DNA of 64,000 nt from the NCBI GenBank assembly GCA_022842065.1, contig JALHQH010000064.1, forward strand, positions 1 to 64,000, written 5' to 3'. The number at the start of each line of letters is the position of its first letter. Positions within the stretch are counted from its first letter, which is position 1. Shown here piece after piece: positions 8,901 through 17,900 of the stretch. This DNA comes from Caldilineaceae bacterium. Lineage in GTDB: Bacteria; Chloroflexota; Anaerolineae; Caldilineales; Caldilineaceae. The notes under the pieces were generated by a model. The model searched no databases. It was given only the letters and a program-made list of their open reading frames with translations, and was not told where the DNA came from. Made by a program: the position numbers and the translations under genes.

Positions 8901-9451
8901 TCGTCACCGCCGCGCAGACCATCACCAATAGCCTGATCAGCGTCAGCGCCGACGGCAATCACCGCGCAGCCAGCAACCAGCCAGTCGTTACGATTGTTGC
9001 CGACGACACCGCCAATGTGGACGGCGTGACCGCTGGCGCGCTTGTGGGCGATGGGCTCAATATCCAGGTCGATGCGGGCAGCTTTGCCAACGCGGCCCAA
9101 TTGGCCTTGACGGAACTGGCTGGGCCGACCTATCCGCTCCCTGCGCCGGTGCAGCCGCTGAAAAGCTTCCGGCTGCGTTCGTTCGGCAGCCTACGGGGCG
9201 GACAATTCTATTCAGTGGCGGCCAACATGAACATTGCCTACGTGTTGGCGCCGCTGAGCGCAGCAGAAGGCCGTGCCACGGCTCTTGAGCTGCGCTACTG
9301 GACCGGCAGCACGTGGAGTAACGAGGGCATCACCTGCGCCACGGAAGCTACGCTGCTCACCTGTGTGGTCGAGGCGCCCTTTGATACTGAATTTGTGGTA
9401 CTCGAAACCGCCGCCGTGCGCAAGCTCTTCCTGCCGCTCGTGACCCGCTAG
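5957..9451 (+). CDS. Secreted subtilisin-family (S8) protease with C-terminal adhesion domains
   Basis: A 1164-residue extracellular serine protease. A signal peptide (about 1-29, cleavage near TFAQ) is followed by a pro-region and an S8 domain. Its catalytic triad is D166 (VVAILDTGV), H221 (CEHGTHVAG) and S378 (FNGTSMAAPHVAG), with oxyanion N315 (IAAGNGG). After it come a PPC-like beta domain (about 440-545), an IPT/TIG-like domain (PRITRLSPDSATG onward), Ig/PKD-like segments and a DUF11 repeat with TYTLTVSNSGALPANNLTI near 915. The protein ends in KLFLPLVTR, a motif seen in other secreted proteins here. AAGGAGAG lies seven bases before the ATG. The last 85 codons are duplicated at 11063-11317. 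Confidence 0.95.
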   Translation: MKKSCLQLATGLFCGFALILWMGAGTFAQSPTAAAEMAEISAQIQSTGAAPIIVELATDWHVEQFGDVSAASVQAAAIANAQQAVLGRMSAFDVTNVKTYQSTPQLALTVSSQAALAALSQAPEVARIQLDRIYTPALLESVPLIRADRAHDLFYTGNGQVVAILDTGVAKNHPDLAGKVVAEACFSTTNASQGASSLCPGGQDTTATNSGLNCAAFGCEHGTHVAGIVAGVAPQANLISIQVFSRVGRLGAFNSDLILALEHVLTLKQQGLPVASVNMSLGGGRFTSACDSEALRPVIELLAAQGVATVIAAGNGGSRGQMASPACISAAISVAASTKNDAIASFSDISSITTLYAPGVDILSAVPATGRESFNGTSMAAPHVAGAVAIFKQAKPSATVAEIKNLLVTTGPTITDNRSDGSITKRRLDVYAGLCALIGCDDDFRTLLSDQPLDGTISSSADRDHYVLSGVAGDQVTIVLTRTSGTLDPFLELSDPAGVNVVVNDNGAPDNNALINGYTLLETGRYLIVARGVGGTGAYRIRLAAQPVVLNPIPRITRLSPDSATGRLLGSDLTVRIFGSNFMPASRAFYDGSARTVRFVSPTELVMTLPRSDLHLPWPDTDPITVRNPVPGGGTSEPATFRILRPLLGESNLLQPAAGGIIETGVKTTMVISWTAPITVTSWRTMQNMDLRLRDQHGNTAAWVRIVERAGENSVFRLLNAAEVSLSRATTETFPLPEEGLPGINKDIVLSDTVTLHLADSAFSASDRTAIMTPTLTFGPNAVGTYNIEFRVDNENGEVQKNDILGKITIVPPSCPAAVVGAQIDGAERGSVGTDALYTATVLPVQASQPISFTWSPEPKSGQGTATATYQWRSAGERILAVSAENCGGFGDAIKTVQIRTTEAPDLAIRKVAPSVVKAGERITYTLTVSNSGALPANNLTITDVVPAGATYISGGVLQNGIVHWGVSQLDGYGAAIQVEYVVTAAQTITNSLISVSADGNHRAASNQPVVTIVADDTANVDGVTAGALVGDGLNIQVDAGSFANAAQLALTELAGPTYPLPAPVQPLKSFRLRSFGSLRGGQFYSVAANMNIAYVLAPLSAAEGRATALELRYWTGSTWSNEGITCATEATLLTCVVEAPFDTEFVVLETAAVRKLFLPLVTR

Positions 9452-9470
9452 TCACTGCTCAGAGAGTAGG

Positions 9471-9509
9471 AGCGTAAGAGATTGAGCCGTCGGCTCAATC
9501 TCTTACGCT
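9471..9509. terminator. 19-bp hairpin downstream of the subtilase
   Basis: Positions 9471-9489 pair exactly with 9491-9509, followed by TTCTTATT. The position, 20 bases after the stop codon, and the weak T-rich tail make it a plausible intrinsic terminator, but the near-zero loop means the real structure would open several pairs. Confidence 0.65.
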
Positions 9510-9717
9510 TTCTTATTCATCAATCAGCTGACCCCTATCGTGGCTACTTTACGAGCATAGTTACGATGGCTGAACAGTTACAAATGACTTTTGAATGGTT
9601 CTGTTATTCCTATGGACGGAACCACATCCAGACAGAAGCAGACCGACCCATCAAGCGTTCATTTACAAACCGCGACAGCTACGACAACACGAATCGATTC
9701 TTTTAGGAGATATTCTG

Positions 9718-10881
9718 ATGAACCAGCAAGAGGCCCATATTGCCGGAGTCGGCACAGCGACCCCCTTTCCCCTCAGTACAGAACGATTTTTGGAGATTGA
9801 CGCCAAAATGCGGCGTACTCACGGCCAACCTGAGGAGATTATTGGACAGTTCCAGTCGTTCGTAAAGGGTACCGGCATCCATACGCGCCACTTTGTCCAT
9901 CCTCACTGGCAGAACGGGGAGGAGACGGTGGCGACCACAAAACAGCCGGCGATGCTGCCCCCCGGTGTGTTGGCGCGAGATATCTTTACCCCCAATCGCT
10001 TTATCCCCCCTTATCATGAACGGATGCAGATCTTTGGCGAAACTTGTGTACAGCTTGCGATTGCTGCGGCACGCCGGGCGCTGGCCGATTGGGGTGGCGA
10101 TCCACAGGAAATTACCCATATTGTGACGACCTGTACCAGCGGTTGGAGTGAACCAGGTGTCGCTCTTGGTGTGATCGAAGCGCTTGGGCTGCCGCTCGAT
10201 TGTGCCAAGGCGGAACTCAACTTCAATGGCTGTTTTTGTGGTGCAACCTGTCTCCGCCTGGGCCGCGATATTATGCGCGCCGGCGACGCTAAAGCAGTTT
10301 TGGTCGTTGCGGTGGAAGTCGCCTCAACCCACTATGATGTCAGCGCCACCGACACCTCCTCCCTCGTCGCCCATGCGCTCTTTGCCGACGGTGCAGCCGC
10401 AGTGGTGCTGGCACCGACCGGCCGTTGGCGCTACGAAGGGACAGGCATGGCGCTGGTCCCAGAGAGCAGTCGTATGTTGCGCTTAGATCCCCCCCGCTCC
10501 GCCGAGCACACCACCTATCGTATGTATCTGGACCGCAATGTGGGGCTGAAGTTGGGGGAATACTTTGGCACCGGGCATGGCAGCACTCTACTTACGCGGC
10601 TCGATCTGGATCGTACACAGCCCCGTCCCGCCTTGGCGATCCATCCCGGTGGCCCCAATATTCTGGATAACCTCAACAGTGTCTTTGTCGAACGCGGGTG
10701 GTCAGAGACGGCGCTCCAACCTTCGTATACAGTGCTCCACAACTTCGGCAACCTGGGGGCCGCGGCGATGCTCTTTGTCCTCGCCCAGATTTTGGACACG
10801 CTGCAAGAAGAGACGTTGCTTACCATGGCCTTTGGCCCGGGGGTGACGGTGGAGTGGGCCAAGTTATCGCGGGTTGGTTAA
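9718..10881 (+). CDS. Type III polyketide synthase (chalcone/stilbene synthase family)
   Basis: A 387-residue ketosynthase. The ATG at 9718 is chosen because TAGGAGA lies eight bases upstream; earlier in-frame ATGs lack this. All three catalytic residues of the family are present: C172 in FNGCFCGATCLRLG, H309 in ALAIHPGGPNILD and N345 in LHNFGNLGAAAM. The C-terminal FGPGVTVEW matches the conserved GFGPG loop. These enzymes condense malonyl-CoA units on an acyl-CoA starter. Length matches the family. No methyltransferase, oxidase or acyl-CoA ligase gene is adjacent. The gene lies between the subtilase 3' end and a 255-bp copy of that end, suggesting it arrived by insertion. Confidence 0.9.
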   Translation: MNQQEAHIAGVGTATPFPLSTERFLEIDAKMRRTHGQPEEIIGQFQSFVKGTGIHTRHFVHPHWQNGEETVATTKQPAMLPPGVLARDIFTPNRFIPPYHERMQIFGETCVQLAIAAARRALADWGGDPQEITHIVTTCTSGWSEPGVALGVIEALGLPLDCAKAELNFNGCFCGATCLRLGRDIMRAGDAKAVLVVAVEVASTHYDVSATDTSSLVAHALFADGAAAVVLAPTGRWRYEGTGMALVPESSRMLRLDPPRSAEHTTYRMYLDRNVGLKLGEYFGTGHGSTLLTRLDLDRTQPRPALAIHPGGPNILDNLNSVFVERGWSETALQPSYTVLHNFGNLGAAAMLFVLAQILDTLQEETLLTMAFGPGVTVEWAKLSRVG

Positions 10882-10885
10882 AGCC

Positions 10886-10908
10886 AAGCCCAGGGTTGAG
10901 CTGGGCTT
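10886..10908. terminator. Short hairpin after the polyketide synthase gene
   Basis: AAGCCCAG at 10886-10893 pairs with CTGGGCTT at 10901-10908, five bases after the stop codon, followed by CCCCCGAAT rather than a T-run. A weak terminator candidate. Confidence 0.5.
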
Positions 10909-11062
10909 CCCCCGAATTAGCGTAGGGAAAGATAAATCCCGTATCCTAGATTCTGTTGATTGACTGACGAATTTAATCTTAGCCACAGAGCGGGAACCCT
11001 TTGGGTGCAGAGCTCACAGAGGAGTTGCAAGGCGTTTTCTCTGTGCCCTCCGCGGCCTCCGT

Positions 11063-11317
11063 GGCGGGCAATTCTATTCAGTGACGGCGAACATGAACAT
11101 CGCCTACGTCTTGTCGCCGCTGAGCGCGGCAGAAGGCAGTGCCACGGCTCTCGAGCTGCGCTACTGGACCGGCAGCAAGTGGAGTAACGAGGGCATCACC
11201 TGCGCCACGGAAGCTACGCTGCTCACCTGTGTGGTCGAGGCGCCCTTCGATACTGAATTTGTGGTACTCGAAACCGCCGCCGTGCGCAAGCTCTTCCTGC
11301 CGCTCGTAACCCGCTAG
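11063..11317 (+). pseudogene. Detached 255-bp copy of the subtilase 3' end
   Basis: This segment aligns without gaps to 9197-9451, with about 12 differences in 255 bases by eye, most at third codon positions. It encodes the last 85 residues of the subtilase, including the FLPLVTR tail and stop codon. The sequence just upstream is a Ser/Ala-poor intergenic phrase (CACAGAG / CCTCCGTGG type) with no signal peptide or protease domain. It is a tail duplication, not a functional protein. The synonymous bias suggests it was once under selection or came from a related paralogue. Confidence 0.9.
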
Positions 11318-11347
11318 GAGGCGTCGGAGTTACTCACTCTATCTGCT

Positions 11348-11502
11348 GTTATACTGAAGTCAAGTCGAGAACCGGAGTTTGGACAGCAACAGGGATCGCG
11401 TGCGTCGCACTGACCAACAATTGTTTCCACTCCGTTAGATGCTGTGGTCAGTGCGACGCACGCTAGACGAAACTACGGTTATCATTCTGCATTCAGTATA
11501 AC
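11348..11502. mobile_element. 155-bp element with 11-bp terminal inverted repeats
   Basis: GTTATACTGAA at 11348-11358 is the exact reverse complement of TTCAGTATAAC at 11492-11502. Inside lies a second inverted repeat, 11398-11416 with 11445-11463 (19 bp, perfect). It has no coding content. The nested structure fits a MITE-like unit; no obvious target duplication was seen. Confidence 0.6.
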
Positions 11503-11549
11503 AGTCAAAAGCAATTAGTGGAACGCCTGGTTTCCAGTTAAAATGGTAT

Positions 11550-11599
11550 CTCGTAATCGCCCAATCTCCGCCCAGCGCCTGAGATTGGGCGATTACGAG
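11550..11599. repeat. 19-bp perfect hairpin
   Basis: Positions 11550-11568 pair exactly with 11581-11599 around a 12-base loop. It lies upstream of the broken membrane-protein gene. Confidence 0.8.
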
Positions 11600-11646
11600 T
11601 TCATCCAGCCATCAGCGAGTTTGTACGTCATATATATTATCGTTGA

Positions 11647-11905
11647 AGGAATCGGCTCGTATTGGCTACGCTCACACATCGTTTTGCAACAAATATTATC
11701 CAACGCCATTTGCTCTTTTTAGGGGCCGCGCTGATTTCGATTGGCGTTATAGGCTACTACTTCGGCACGTTTGACCAAATTTGCCCATGTACCCTTTATG
11801 AAATCGTATGCGGACCCCACGCTTTACCCCACTGACCCTTTTATCCTTGTGATGCGCGACCAGAATTACTCGTATTTCTGGCGCATTTTGGCGATGGTCT
11901 ATTGA
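11647..11905 (+). pseudogene. Frameshifted N-terminal remnant of a membrane protein
   Basis: One frame from about 11647 gives a basic start and a hydrophobic segment (LLFLGAALISIGVIGYYFGT) and stops at 11827. A second frame, open from about 11753 to the TGA at 11903-11905, gives LTKFAHVPFMKSYADPTLYP then TDPFILVMRDQNYSYFW. Read across a frameshift near 11775, the two resemble the start of large polytopic membrane proteins that carry a DPxLYxxDPF-type loop. The rest of such a gene is absent, because the lipase-like gene begins 11 bases later. Assignment rests on pattern memory only. Confidence 0.4.
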
Positions 11906-11915
11906 AAGGGAAAAA

Positions 11916-13808
11916 ATGACATACAGAAATACGATAGCCCGATTACCCCTGCGCGTCTTTCTGATCCTTGGCTTTACTTTGACCCAACTCGCAACGCTGA
12001 CGTTCCCGGCCGCGGCGCAAACGCTGCCGGTGGTGATCTTGGACGTACATAACACGCCGCTCACCACCCTGATCGACGGCAATTCCATCAGCGTGAAAAT
12101 CAGCCTGCCACAGGCAGCGAGCGCCAGCACAGCCGTGGATTTTCAGCTGGAGGGGTTGACCGCGCCTATCGCCAGTTGCACCATCCTCGCCGGACAAGAC
12201 ACTTGCCAAACAGCTGTTTTCCCCGCCCTGGGCTGGGCTTGGGCAGCCAATGGCGTGCGCCAAACCCAACGCATCGTGCAAGCCCAATCCGCCGGGCAGG
12301 TGCTTGGGGAGAGTGCGATTTTAGCCATCACCCCGCGCCCAGTGGTGCTGGTGCATGGCTTCAATACCGATTGGAAACTTACCTGGAGCAATTACCTGGG
12401 CGCGGATGGCTATCTGGCGGCCAGCGGTTTCGGCCTGCATGGGTATGCCGTGGGCGATGGGCAGGTGCCAGGAGTGATGGAAACTGGCAACAGGCTTGCG
12501 CCATTGACACGTACCAACACGATTGCGCAAAATGCCGAGATTATGAGCGAATACATCCGCAACGTGCAGCAGGTCACCGGAGCCGAGCAGGTGGACGTGG
12601 TGGTACACAGCATGGGTGGGATCATTGCACGCTATTACTTAGACCGCATGATGCAAACGCGCAATGTGGCCCAACTCATCCTTCTGGGATCGCCGATGGC
12701 AGGTTCTGCGTGCGCCGTGTTATCAGCAACGCTGGGTCTGTTCTTGCCGGCCTCGCTTGAACTTCAGCCCAGCTACCTGCAAGCGATCTTCAACCCGCAA
12801 ATCACTCGGCGACAAGGCGTGCCCTTCCATGCCCTGGCCGGCACCAGTTTGCGCAATCCGGTGCAATCGCCCTGCACCGATGTACCGTCTGATCTGGTCG
12901 TGCCGCTCACCAGCGTCAAGGCCATCGCCATGCCAGTGCGAGAGATAGCGATATTGCACATTGACTTGCCCGTCGTGCCGGAAGTGTTCAGCGATTTTGT
13001 GCGTCCGCTGTTGCAAACACCGCCCGGTGATGGCTGGCAGGTGGCCGACCCGCCGCTGCCGCCACCACCCGCCGAAGTGCTGCAATTCACCCGCGTCTAT
13101 ACGGGACATTTGCAAGCAGGGGAAACGCACAGCGTGACGATCCAGATTGACCCCGGCGTGACTGTGGCGACCTTTGCCTTGTATGACACCTCGCGTTCGC
13201 TGACCACGACCGTCACCGGCGCCAGCGGCAAGAGAGTGGTGCTGGATCCTACAGCCAACGGCGAGATGCGCGTAACCGATCCGGCCTCGCTGGTCTACCT
13301 GGGGTATGGCTTTGTCCAGCCCACAGCCGGCCAGTGGATCGTCGCCTTGCAAACCACCGCTGAAACACCCGCAGCAGGTGCCGATTACGCCATTGCCGCG
13401 CGGTTTAACGGTGGCGCAACGTTACAAACGACCCTGGATAAGCTGGTTCCCCAAGTCAACGAGCCTGTCACCCTGCAGGCGCAGCTAATCGCTACCGGGC
13501 AGTCCATCACCCTGACCAGCGCCCAAGCCCGCGTGCGCCGGCCAGATGGTCAGGTGGAGACCTATCCGCTGGTGACGCAAGGGGAGAGCACCCTGTTCAC
13601 CCTGACGCCTATCCAGAGTGGACTCTATGGGGTGGAGCTAAACGTCAGTGCCCAAACCGAGGCCGGCCTGACCATTGATCGGGCCGCCTTCGCCGTATTT
13701 GAGGCCCAGCCCACCGTCGCGACCGGGCGATTCAATTTGGTCATACTTCTCTTACTCGTCCTCCTACTCTTTCCCATACTCGTACTCCCCATCCTCCTCT
13801 TACTCTGA
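11916..13808 (+). CDS. Secreted alpha/beta-hydrolase (lipase/esterase-like) with C-terminal membrane anchor
   Basis: A 630-residue exported hydrolase. The signal segment (about 8-34) ends in AAAQT. The hydrolase domain starts at RPVVLVHGFNTDW (oxyanion HGF, near 147) and has nucleophile S232 in VVHSMGGIIARYY, as in PGAP1/triacylglycerol-lipase type enzymes. SDLVVPLTS further on may hold the acid residue. After residue 400 come beta-rich domains, and the protein ends in a strongly hydrophobic segment (LVILLLLVLLLFPILVLPIL), probably a membrane anchor. AAAGGG lies before the ATG. The substrate is unknown. It ends just before a strong terminator. Confidence 0.85.
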   Translation: MTYRNTIARLPLRVFLILGFTLTQLATLTFPAAAQTLPVVILDVHNTPLTTLIDGNSISVKISLPQAASASTAVDFQLEGLTAPIASCTILAGQDTCQTAVFPALGWAWAANGVRQTQRIVQAQSAGQVLGESAILAITPRPVVLVHGFNTDWKLTWSNYLGADGYLAASGFGLHGYAVGDGQVPGVMETGNRLAPLTRTNTIAQNAEIMSEYIRNVQQVTGAEQVDVVVHSMGGIIARYYLDRMMQTRNVAQLILLGSPMAGSACAVLSATLGLFLPASLELQPSYLQAIFNPQITRRQGVPFHALAGTSLRNPVQSPCTDVPSDLVVPLTSVKAIAMPVREIAILHIDLPVVPEVFSDFVRPLLQTPPGDGWQVADPPLPPPPAEVLQFTRVYTGHLQAGETHSVTIQIDPGVTVATFALYDTSRSLTTTVTGASGKRVVLDPTANGEMRVTDPASLVYLGYGFVQPTAGQWIVALQTTAETPAAGADYAIAARFNGGATLQTTLDKLVPQVNEPVTLQAQLIATGQSITLTSAQARVRRPDGQVETYPLVTQGESTLFTLTPIQSGLYGVELNVSAQTEAGLTIDRAAFAVFEAQPTVATGRFNLVILLLLVLLLFPILVLPILLLL

Positions 13809-13811
13809 TTT

Positions 13812-13860
13812 AGGGAACCGTATCGCTCCTCCCCTAATCTAGAAGGCTGGGAGGGGGTAT
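13812..13860. repeat. Partial copy of the 170-bp element core
   Basis: AGGGAACCGT, GCTCCTCCCC and AAGGCTGGGAGGGGGTA match the right half of the cores at 3479-3648 and 28420-28589 with deletions. No ends are preserved; it is a decayed fragment. Confidence 0.55.
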
Positions 13861-13863
13861 TGC

Positions 13864-13901
13864 AAAAAAGTGGCCGGCGCAATTGCGCCGGCCACTTTTT
13901 T
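13864..13901. terminator. Strong bidirectional intrinsic terminator
   Basis: A 38-base perfect palindrome: six A, then GTGGCCGGCGCAA paired with its complement, then six T. It fits an intrinsic terminator in both directions, between the lipase-like gene (plus) and the HepT gene (minus). The stem core is shared with the terminator at 21056-21113. Confidence 0.9.
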
Positions 13902-13978
13902 GTTGTGGAATAAGCGGTAGGGCAAGCGCAGGTTTTGTGGAGAGGGTAAAATAGATCCAAATTTTTTAGATTGTTAAG

Positions 13979-14326
13979 TCACTCTGCTAATCCTGACAGA
14001 ATATCGACAACGGCTCTTTTGAGTGGTTCGATCCCATTCGTTGCGCTCTCCCAAACAACGTCCAGGTCGACCCCAAAATAGTGATGAATGAGCTTGTCCC
14101 GCATACGCGCAATCGAACGCCAGGGAATCTGCGAGTGAGCGTCGAGCAAATCTTGCGGGACATTTTTAACAGCCTCGCCGATCACTTCGAGCGAACGCAC
14201 GGTTGCTTTAACCGTTTTCTTATCGGCAGCAAACTGTTCGAAAGAAAGGCCGGCAACGAACTCTTCTATATCCTGAATATTCTCAAGGATGTCTTCAAGA
14301 AAGTCTCTAGGGTTCGGTTTTCTCAC
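13979..14326 (-). CDS. hepT: HepT-like toxin (DUF86 RNase)
   Basis: A 115-residue protein of the HEPN/DUF86 family. The RX4HXY active-site motif is present as RDKLIHHY. In characterised MntA/HepT systems HepT is a ribonuclease toxin whose motif Tyr is AMPylated by the partner. The start is GTG at 14326 inside a GTGA overlap with the nucleotidyltransferase stop codon, so the two are translationally coupled. Order (antitoxin first, toxin second) is as in known MntA/HepT operons. Confidence 0.88.
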   Translation of the reverse strand: MRKPNPRDFLEDILENIQDIEEFVAGLSFEQFAADKKTVKATVRSLEVIGEAVKNVPQDLLDAHSQIPWRSIARMRDKLIHHYFGVDLDVVWESATNGIEPLKRAVVDILSGLAE

Positions 14327-14622
14327 AAGAAGATTATCTCCTGATAGACGCGTTCCCTAATCTTTGGCTTCATAGCCGCATCCGGCACAAGGTCAACCTC
14401 TACGCCTGTTAACCGGCTTAGGTAATCTTCCAGTTCGATCCAATTCCAGACACAGGGCACTTTGCTATAACGCACAAGAATATCGAGATCACTCTGCTCA
14501 TCCTGTTCGCCGCGCACATAGGAACCAAAGATGCCCAGCTCGCTAACATTAAATTGCTGCTTGATAAACGCCAAATTTGCCTTCAAAATTTCTGCGTAGT
14601 GCGCGTAGTCTGTTTTTTGCAT
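14323..14622 (-). CDS. mntA: MntA-like nucleotidyltransferase antitoxin
   Basis: A 99-residue minimal nucleotidyltransferase with the family signature GSYVRGEQDEQSDLD (GSX10DXD), which binds metal and ATP. ATG at 14622 is preferred because TAGGAG lies seven bases upstream; an upstream in-frame start at 14658 lacks this. The family AMPylates and neutralises the HepT ribonuclease encoded by the overlapping downstream gene. Together they form a type VII toxin-antitoxin module. Confidence 0.9.
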   Translation of the reverse strand: MQKTDYAHYAEILKANLAFIKQQFNVSELGIFGSYVRGEQDEQSDLDILVRYSKVPCVWNWIELEDYLSRLTGVEVDLVPDAAMKPKIRERVYQEIIFL

Positions 14623-14963
14623 AGCCGCTCCTATTCTGGGCCAGTGCCTCTTTAACATCTCTACGCCTCAATTTTATCACGATCGAGCGCTTACAACAAC
14701 CAAATACGCTGCAAAGTGTTCGATGCTTCATTAGTTAGCTGGTTTCGCTCCCAGGGGATGTCCGCTCAAGCAACCCACTAACCAAAAAAAACAACCTGCA
14801 TAGCAAAACGTAGCAGCTTCGCTACGTTCTCGCTACGTTTCGCTGCTACACTGGGGTTGACCTGCTTTGAGGTGGTTGCGGCATCATTATTTCAGCGCCA
14901 GCACATCTTCACTTTTTCGCAAGTAAAGCTTCATTGTGTTTATACGAAAGGAAGACATTCCGT
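14623..14963. other. Intergenic region with hairpin and repeated 21-mer
   Basis: The divergent region between the MntA/HepT pair and the giant surface protein gene. It holds an imperfect hairpin at 14810-14849 (GTAGCAG...CTGCTAC outer arms) and the 21-base sequence at 14820-14840 that also occurs exactly at 45-65. No gene or clear promoter was seen. Confidence 0.6.
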
Positions 14964-17900
14964 ATGTTCGAACAATCCTATCGCGACTTGTGCCGGCGTG
15001 GCCTGGGGCGATACAGTGGTTTGTTGCTACTCCTCTGTTTTGGCTTTATGCTCTGGCCCACTGGTGTGGCCCAGGCTGCAACCTTCACCGTCACCAACAC
15101 CAACGACAGTGGTGCCGGTTCGCTACGCCAGGCGATCCTCGACGCCAATGCGCGCAGCGGCGCCGATCTGATCCTCTTCAGCCTGGGCAGTGGGGTCCAG
15201 ACGATTAAGCCGACGTCAGCCCTGCCCACGATCACCGATGTGGTTGAGATCAATGCATTGGGTGGTAATAGTTGTGGAACGATGCCGCCGCAACCGCGTG
15301 TCGAGTTGGATGGGTCGCTGGCCGGCAGTAACGTCAGTGGCTTCAAGATCCAAGCAACTAATTCGCGCATTGTGGGCTTCTATATCAACCGTTTCAAGGC
15401 ACATGGCATTGAGGTCAACACCAGCAACGCGGTGATCGCCTGTAATGTGATTGGGTTAACGCCCCAAAACACCATAGCCGGCAACACCAGCTATGGCGTC
15501 AAACTCAGCGGCGGCAACAATATCGTCGGTAACATCGGCGGGGTGGCCGGCAATGTGGTCTCCGGCAACTTTTATGGCATCGTCATTGAAGACGCGCACA
15601 GCGGCAATATTATCCGCGGCAACTATGTCGGCACCAACAGTGACGGCACGCAAGCGCGGCCCAATGCCAATGCTGGGATAGGCATTGCCTTTGGCGCGAG
15701 CAATACCACCGTCGGTGGGACAAGCGCCACTGATCGTAATGTGGTTTCCGGCAATGGCACGGATGGCATCTGGTTGACCGAGACCGGTAGCGGCAACCAG
15801 GTGATCGGCAACTTCATTGGTCTCAATGCTGCGGGAACAGGTGCCCTTGCCAATAGTGCCAACGGTATCTTAATCGAAAATGCCGACGGCAACACCATCG
15901 GCGGCACGAGCAGCGGCACGGGCAATCGCATCGCCTTTAACAGCCAACGCGGGGTGGCCGTTGATGCGGGGAGCCAGCAAAACCGGATCCTGGGCAATCA
16001 AATCGTTAGCAACGGTCAACTGGGGATCGATCTGGGCATGGACGGTGTCACCGCGGATGACAATGGTGATAGCGATAGTGGTGCCAATGATCTACAAAAT
16101 AAGCCCGTCCTCTCCGGTGCCTTCCTCAAGGCAGACGGCCGCACCGAGACCGAAGTTGTCATGATCAGCGCTCCCAACACCACCTTCCGCATCGAATTTT
16201 TTGCCAGCCCCACCTGCGATGCATCCGGCTTTGGTGAAGGTGCCACCTTCGTAGGGAGTGCCACCCTGCAAACCGACATCAACGGCACTGCGCTTGTCGG
16301 TCTCTTTCTCAATCAAGCAGTGCCGGATGGTCATCAACTGACGGCGACTGCGACCAGCAACGATGGCAATGCGCCGGGCAACAGCTCGGAATTCTCTGAA
16401 TGTGTCTCGGTGATTGCCGAAGCACCTCCTGCCGCCCCTCAAGCCTTTCCAGACACCGCTACCACCCAGGAAGACACGCCCGTGACGATCAATGTGCTGG
16501 GCAATGATTTCCGCGGGGCGAGTGGTCAACCACTGGTCATTGTTGCGGTCGGTGACCCACCTGGCGGGACAGCGACGATTGTCAACAATCAGATTCTCTA
16601 TACGCCTGATCTCGATTTCAACGGCAGTGATAGCTTCTTCTACAGTGTCAACGACGGTAACGCCGCCAACACCCGGCAAGCGACCGTCCGTGTCCAAGTG
16701 GAAGCGGTCAGCGATGGCCCCACCAACATTTCACTGAGCAACAGCACGGTGGCAGAGAACACCCCGTCCGGCACGGTCGTGGGCAACTTCAGCGCAGTCG
16801 ATGACAGTGGCCGTTCCTTGCTCTTCTCCCTCGTGGGCAGTGACAACGATAATAGCCTCTTTTCCACCTTTCTCGGGATCTTGCGGCTGAATACCGTGCC
16901 CGATTTCGAGACGAAGCCAAGTCTTGTGATTGATGTCCAGGCGCGCAATAGCTTTACCCGCCAAACCTTTACCAAGCGCTTAACCATCACTGTCACCAAT
17001 ACCAATGACGCGCCGACGGCAATCAACCTGAGCAACAGCCGCATTGACGAGAATCAACCGGCCGGTGCCACGGTGGGCACGCTGAGTTCGGTCGATCCCG
17101 ACGCGGGGGACAGCCACACCTATGCCTTGGCAGAAGGTGCCGGCAGCGATGATAACCTTGCTTTCCGCATCGAGGGGAGTACCCTCAAGACGAACGCCGT
17201 GCTCGATTTTGAGACTAAGCCGATCTACAGTGCTCGGATCCGCAGCACTGACCGCGCCGGGGCAAGCTTTGAACGGATCGTGACGGTCGAACTCAACAAC
17301 TTGCCCAGCCCGCCTGATGCCCCGCCCAACACCCTGGCCTTCTGCTCCGGCAACCCCATCACGCTGATCGATAACCAATCAACCAGCGCCGGGCGCCGCG
17401 TTTTGGTCAAGATCGATGGCATCACCATCAGCAACAAAACGGCCAACACCTGTACAGTCAACGGCAAACTGAGCGTCACCACCAACGGCAGCACGGTGAG
17501 CAACCTCACCTTTAGCGGCGAGGTCAACGACCGCAACCAATTCCGCACCAGCACGATTCCCAACTTTACCATCAGTGTGGCGGGTATCCCACTGCTCGCA
17601 CGCAGCGTCGTCATTGCCTATAACAACGAGCGCCCGCATCTGCACATCACCAGCCCAGCCTTGCAGATGCCCAGTGAATTTGGCGGGCTGTCGGCGGGGC
17701 TGGCTGTGCCGACCCTGATCGACAGCGGTGGCGTGCGTTTTGGCACCGGCAAGATCAACCTGCCCACGATCAGCACCAGCAGCGGTTTTGAGATGAGCCT
17801 GACCGGCTCGCTGGTCCCCGTTGGCGATGGCTTCCAGATCATTGCTGATGGCAGCCTTACCATTCCTAATATCGGCAAGAAAAAGGTCCCCGGCTCGACC

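Noticed and set aside
9511..9717. Frames between the subtilase and the polyketide synthase, including a start at 9595
   Set aside because: No ribosome binding site, unusual composition, and conserved synthase sequence begins only at 9718.
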